A stretch of DNA of 64,000 nt, taken from positions 82,498,055-82,562,054 of the forward strand of contig NC_133770.1 in assembly GCF_003597395.2 (NCBI RefSeq). The letters run 5' to 3'. The notes beneath the pieces were generated by a model. That model saw nothing but the letters and a program-made list of their open reading frames with translations. It made no database searches and was not told the origin of the DNA. The first letter of the stretch is position 1; every line of letters starts with the position of its first letter. This document shows, piece after piece, positions 60,005-64,000 of the stretch. Made by a program: the position numbers and the translations under genes. Source of the DNA: Chelonoidis abingdonii (taxonomy: Eukaryota > Chordata > Testudines > Testudinidae).

Positions 60005-63000
60005 GCCTCATTGGAAATAATTTTCCTAATAATTTTATTAAGGTTTACCATGACTCAGATTCCACATAAGCATTCCTTTGTTAGCCAAAGGCCACATGCA
60101 AAATATCAGCTTAAGTATTTACTCTCTTATATTCTATATCCATAGCAACAATACAGTTATAAGCATTGGCCAGCGTACTTACAACAGGATCAGGAGGTGC
60201 CTTTCCATCATGGCATGACTCTAGAGCAGGTAAGAAAAGGCCTGACAAAGAATGGCTAGGATACCTTCCATTTTACACACTATAACAAACATGTGATGTT
60301 GCTGCTGGTTATTGGACCTTATTTAAAGCCAGCTGAATCACTTTAGGGCTGCACTCTGCTCTCTTCAAGGCTCATTTTTTTCCTCATCTCACTTTGCCAT
60401 ATTTTCCCCTAACTACTAGGCTAAGCATTTCTCTATAATAAATTAAACAAACAAACATATAACCAATTATTTACTGCACATGGTGTCCAATTAACCATGT
60501 TTTGTTTGTATTACTTCAGCTCAAACCTTCAATAAGATAATGCTGCTATTCCAAAGAGTCACTATATGTTTAACACAAATAACTCTCCTTTCTCATGATT
60601 TCTTTTTTCTTTTTGCTCACATACTTTGGTTCTGTTGCTCATGCCAATATCCAAACTCAATTTAAAACCATTGTTCACTCAGGCCTAACATGGGTCTATA
60701 TTCCTCCAGGCCCAGCTAATGATATTTTGGAGTCTTAACGCCTAACTTTTTGAAATTTTGGGGCTGGCAATACTGATAACATCACTCAAGTTAGTCACAG
60801 TGGATTTCTGCCTTCAGACCAGTGACATTTTGTCCTAACCCAAAATGCCACCAACTCCAGTTGCTATCAGTGGGACTGACTTCCCACAGCATAGTGGCTG
60901 CCGTTTCCCTACAGCCTTTACACATTAAAGCGATGCTGCCCCTATTAAAGAGGGCCACCATCTCTGACTGTTTTTCAGGGGACTGAAGCCAGGTTCCCTC
61001 AGGGAAGTCATGGTGACTCCTTAATCACCAAATGGGGACCAGGCAGGGGACAAGAGAACATGAAGGAGCTGGAAATGAGATTGTGGTGGTGGTGGCCATA
61101 GGTGAGTGTTAAGAAACTGTACAGGAAACTGAGGAGTCTGAGGGAACAAAAGTAAGGCTAAGGAGATGCAGGAATATGTCTGGAATATGTGGAGACTGAG
61201 GGGGTGCAGAGGAGTGTAGAGAGCAGGCAGCAGACTGAAAGTGAGTTCAAGGCAGTGGGGAGGCAGATTGAGGGGGACCCAGCAGAGCATGGGGTCAGAC
61301 TAAGAGGTGCAGAGGTATGTGGGGACAGGAGGAGCCTGAAGCGGGGGGCAGGAGAAAGTGGCATGACAGAGAAGGAGAATATGATGAGTAGGAGACTGAG
61401 AGGGGAAAGAGAAGGAATTAGTAGGTGTAGGATATAGGTGGTGGACAGGAGACTGGGTGAAAGGTGAGTGTGAATGAACTGGCTGGCTATCCCGTCTAGT
61501 TAAGGAGGGAGACTAGCCTCCCAAACCGTACCATATTTCATTGTAGTTTTTGCCGTGGGGTATTTAAGGCTCATGGTTGTGCTGCTACACTCAGGCTAGT
61601 GGTCTTCTGGGGCTGGTACAACAGTTAGCAGAAGCTAATGAGAGAACAAGAGAAGACACAACCAAACAGCACACGTCCTTGGATATGTGTGTGTGGTGAA
61701 ATCACCATGAAGAGGACAGAGGCATGTACTAGCAGCACCTCTTCTCTTTGGGTGTTTGAGAGGAGCCACTGCGAGCCACTATCTGCTGCCAGCCTGTAGC
61801 TGGGGACAAGAGGACCGTAGAGCTGGGAGCACTCTGTGGAGCTGCCCTTCACAACCACTGTCACTGCCTGAGACCAGCCCACAGGCTGAGAGGAGGAGCG
61901 AGGAAGCCTGAAGAGGAACTGAACTACCACTGCCTTTACTGTTGCTGCTGCTCTCTGAAGGATTTGCAGGTAGTTTTCTGTCTCTTTTGGGGGTCAGGGA
62001 TGGAGAGCAAAAGTAAGGGAGTGGGGGAAAACAGGAGGCAACAACTGTCAGTAAGGGGAATAAAGGGGAAAATAGGACTGGGGAGAGGAGGTGAGGGGGG
62101 CAAAGGATACTGTTTGTGAGAAGGATGTGGATAGACCAGAAGGGCTCTTTGGTTGTGAATTGTGCCATAATTGTTGGATTACAATGGTTTTTAAGTATTA
62201 AACCTGTTTGGGAAGGATGTTTTTTCACTGTTTGAGTCCAAATAAGCCAGTTTTGCAATTTAATTCAGCTAATAAGAAAAGATCCCTAAAATCAGGTTTG
62301 ATGGCTAAAAGCCATTATAATCCATCACTTGCTGCACAATGGGCAAAAAAGCTCAGGTGTTCCACACATTGGTCATTTGTCATGTATTTTGATGGCTTAT
62401 GCCACATATTGGCTGGTTGAGAGGTTTGCTTGCATCCCTAGCCCTCCCTTTCTTGCATGACAGGGAAAAACTCCAGGAGGAGCTCAGAGGTGATATCAGG
62501 CAACAACCTGCGCTCTGAGGCAGCTCCCAAGAGTGATTGACACAGGGCTGCTCCAGGCTGCACTGCTCCCTGAGGCCTCCAAGCAGCCCTGGAGAGAGAT
62601 GCACTGGATTTATCTCAAAGTAGCAAACAATACTGTTGGAAGATTAGCAATGAGGACCCTTCCCACACCAACCTCAGTGAACACTGAAGGACCAAAAGAA
62701 TTTCCTGATGCAAAATATAGTTTAATAAAAAAAAATTGTGGGGAAAATGTAATTTAAATGACTGTATGGGAAGTTTCTAAACAAAAGGACACTTTCCATG
62801 TCATTTTGAATTGAATTTTTTGTTGTATTCAAACATGTTGGTTATTATTTGTGTTTTCCCTTCTTTGTCCCCTTTTCATTTTTGCCACTAAATGCAACAG
62901 AATGAATAATTTCCAGCATGTGTATTCCCCACTCCTCTCCCTGACTCCATAATTTTCCAAAATTTCTCCCAGCTTTGAAAAAGTTAAGAATGGCAAAAAG

Positions 63001-63679
63001 AAAAATAAAACACTGTAAATCTGCCCCTCTGTAACATCTCCAAATGTCCTTAAGTTTTAGTGGGAAAAGGAAAAAAAAAAAAAAGAGAGAGAGGGGAAAA
63101 GATTAATAAAGTAAAACAAACCTATAGATAACATTCATTCGATTGCATTCAGTGGCAAAAAAGGAGGAGGGCTGGAAAAGTGTGTGGGGGGGAGGTGGGG
63201 TTAACATTTAAAATTTCCATATAAAAAACTAAATCAAAACAAAATTTCTGCCATGAATCAAAACAAAAAATTCAATTTGAATCTAAACAAAACAAAAATT
63301 TTGATCTGAACCACTTTGAAACTTTCTCACAAAATATTTTAAAAAAAGGTTTGTTTGAAATTTTTTTTCAGAGGAAGAAATGGGGTTTCTATGAGTTCTA
63401 GCTCAGTCCCCTTCCATCCAAGTGCTGGTTACCTCTTCAGCAGCATCATGCCCCTGCAAAGTGACAATTTCAAGTTTATGGCAGCGAGATTTGTTGTTTA
63501 AAAATATAAAATAATCAAAATAAAAATATCCAGAAAGTCCTACAATCCCATGACAGACTGCCTTAGCAGTAGGCTTAGCAGGATTTGATTTTCATTTTTT
63601 TTCATAATTCTGACTGATATCAGTGTTTATTTAAGTATTTTTTTATTTTGTTATATTTAAATATTCATAGTTGCACAAA
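60005..63679. other. No gene recognised; purine-rich and AT-rich stretches
   Basis: A purine-rich block at 61030-61460 gives overlapping low-complexity open frames. An A-rich run with (GA)n is at 63068-63095. Nothing coding was supported. Confidence 0.5.
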
Positions 63680-63681
63680 TA

Positions 63682-63892
63682 CATTAAAAGCTTTGTAATC
63701 TGGCATGTTGGGGTGATAGGGGGTGCCATTAGTCAAAAATTCTGGTTAACTAAGAGTTATTGTTACCAATGGAATACCAATTTTCAAAGAATTAGAATAC
63801 AATAAAATGAATCAAGTATAAAATAGGATACAGGTACTCACCAATCCAGAGCTTTCTGGTTGATAAAGTGCTAGTTAACAGAGCTTTTACTG
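63682..63892. mobile_element. Tigger-like mariner MITE, 211 bp
   Basis: The left end CATTAAAAGCTTTGTAATC and the right end GTTAACAGAGCTTTTACTG are inverted (CAGTAAAAGCTCTGTTA type, as in Tigger elements). TA is duplicated at 63680-63681 and 63893-63894. No transposase. Confidence 0.7.
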
Positions 63893-64000
63893 TATATGGC
63901 TTTTAAGCATTTTTTTCAAGTGTATTGATTTAAATTTTCACAGAAAATTAGGGCGGAGGATCAGAGTGAGAGGGGTCCGACAATTATTTAATGACAGTAC

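Noticed and set aside
61021..61437. Open frames on both strands in the purine-rich block
   Set aside because: Low-complexity GA-rich sequence; serine/proline or glutamate/arginine-rich translations without a domain.

Overview
The window is vertebrate nuclear DNA, AT-rich, intron-like and dominated by old transposons. The mix is typical of a non-avian sauropsid, and I favour a turtle: CR1 LINE fragments, Penelope-like (PLE) tails beginning or ending in GGCTACCCCTCTGATA, hAT foldbacks, a near-complete Harbinger, DIRS-like reverse transcriptase remnants and several solo LTRs. The species assignment is inference. I see no intact protein-coding gene, tRNA, rRNA or CRISPR.

The only host gene is a decayed collagen VI long-chain gene (COL6A4/COL6A5/COL6A6 group) on the + strand between about 10.8 and 19.2 kb. 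A signal-peptide exon and three von Willebrand factor A (vWA) exons lie in the family's order, with phase-1 exon boundaries. They carry two nonsense codons, three one-base frameshifts, a lost start codon and a lost metal-site serine. The first vWA exon is missing and the last one is cut short. It is a pseudogene.

Layout: 0.6-1.1 kb CR1 fragment; 4.1-5.8 kb solo LTR with a perfect 5-bp target duplication; 6.5-7.3 kb LTR on the minus strand; 8.66-10.0 kb PLE foldback with an 11-bp target duplication, a GIY-YIG-like remnant and degenerate hammerhead-like motifs; 10.8-19.2 kb collagen VI pseudogene with a hAT element (12.6-13.2 kb) and a second PLE-type foldback (13.3-13.5 kb) in its introns; 20.1 kb PLE mini-insertion; 22.6-23.4 kb solo LTR; 27.9-29.0 kb hAT element. 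A directly repeated segment follows: copy A at 28.96-36.49 kb and copy B at 50.07-55.49 kb. Both copies hold a DIRS-like remnant. Copy A carries three LTR insertions and a mariner-type MITE that copy B lacks, and copy B carries one LTR that copy A lacks. Each insertion can therefore be read against an empty site inside the same window. Between the copies are a hAT transposase remnant (37.4-39.6 kb, minus strand), a 3.86-kb Harbinger with converging transposase and Myb/SANT-like remnants (40.6-44.45 kb), a CR1 fragment and a hAT MITE (46.4-46.7 kb). From 55.6 kb to the end I recognise only small MITEs.

Nothing here looks like a working operon or defence system. The points most worth a second look are the collagen VI pseudogene, the PLE foldbacks with hammerhead-like cores, and two tiny inversions that distinguish copies A and B.
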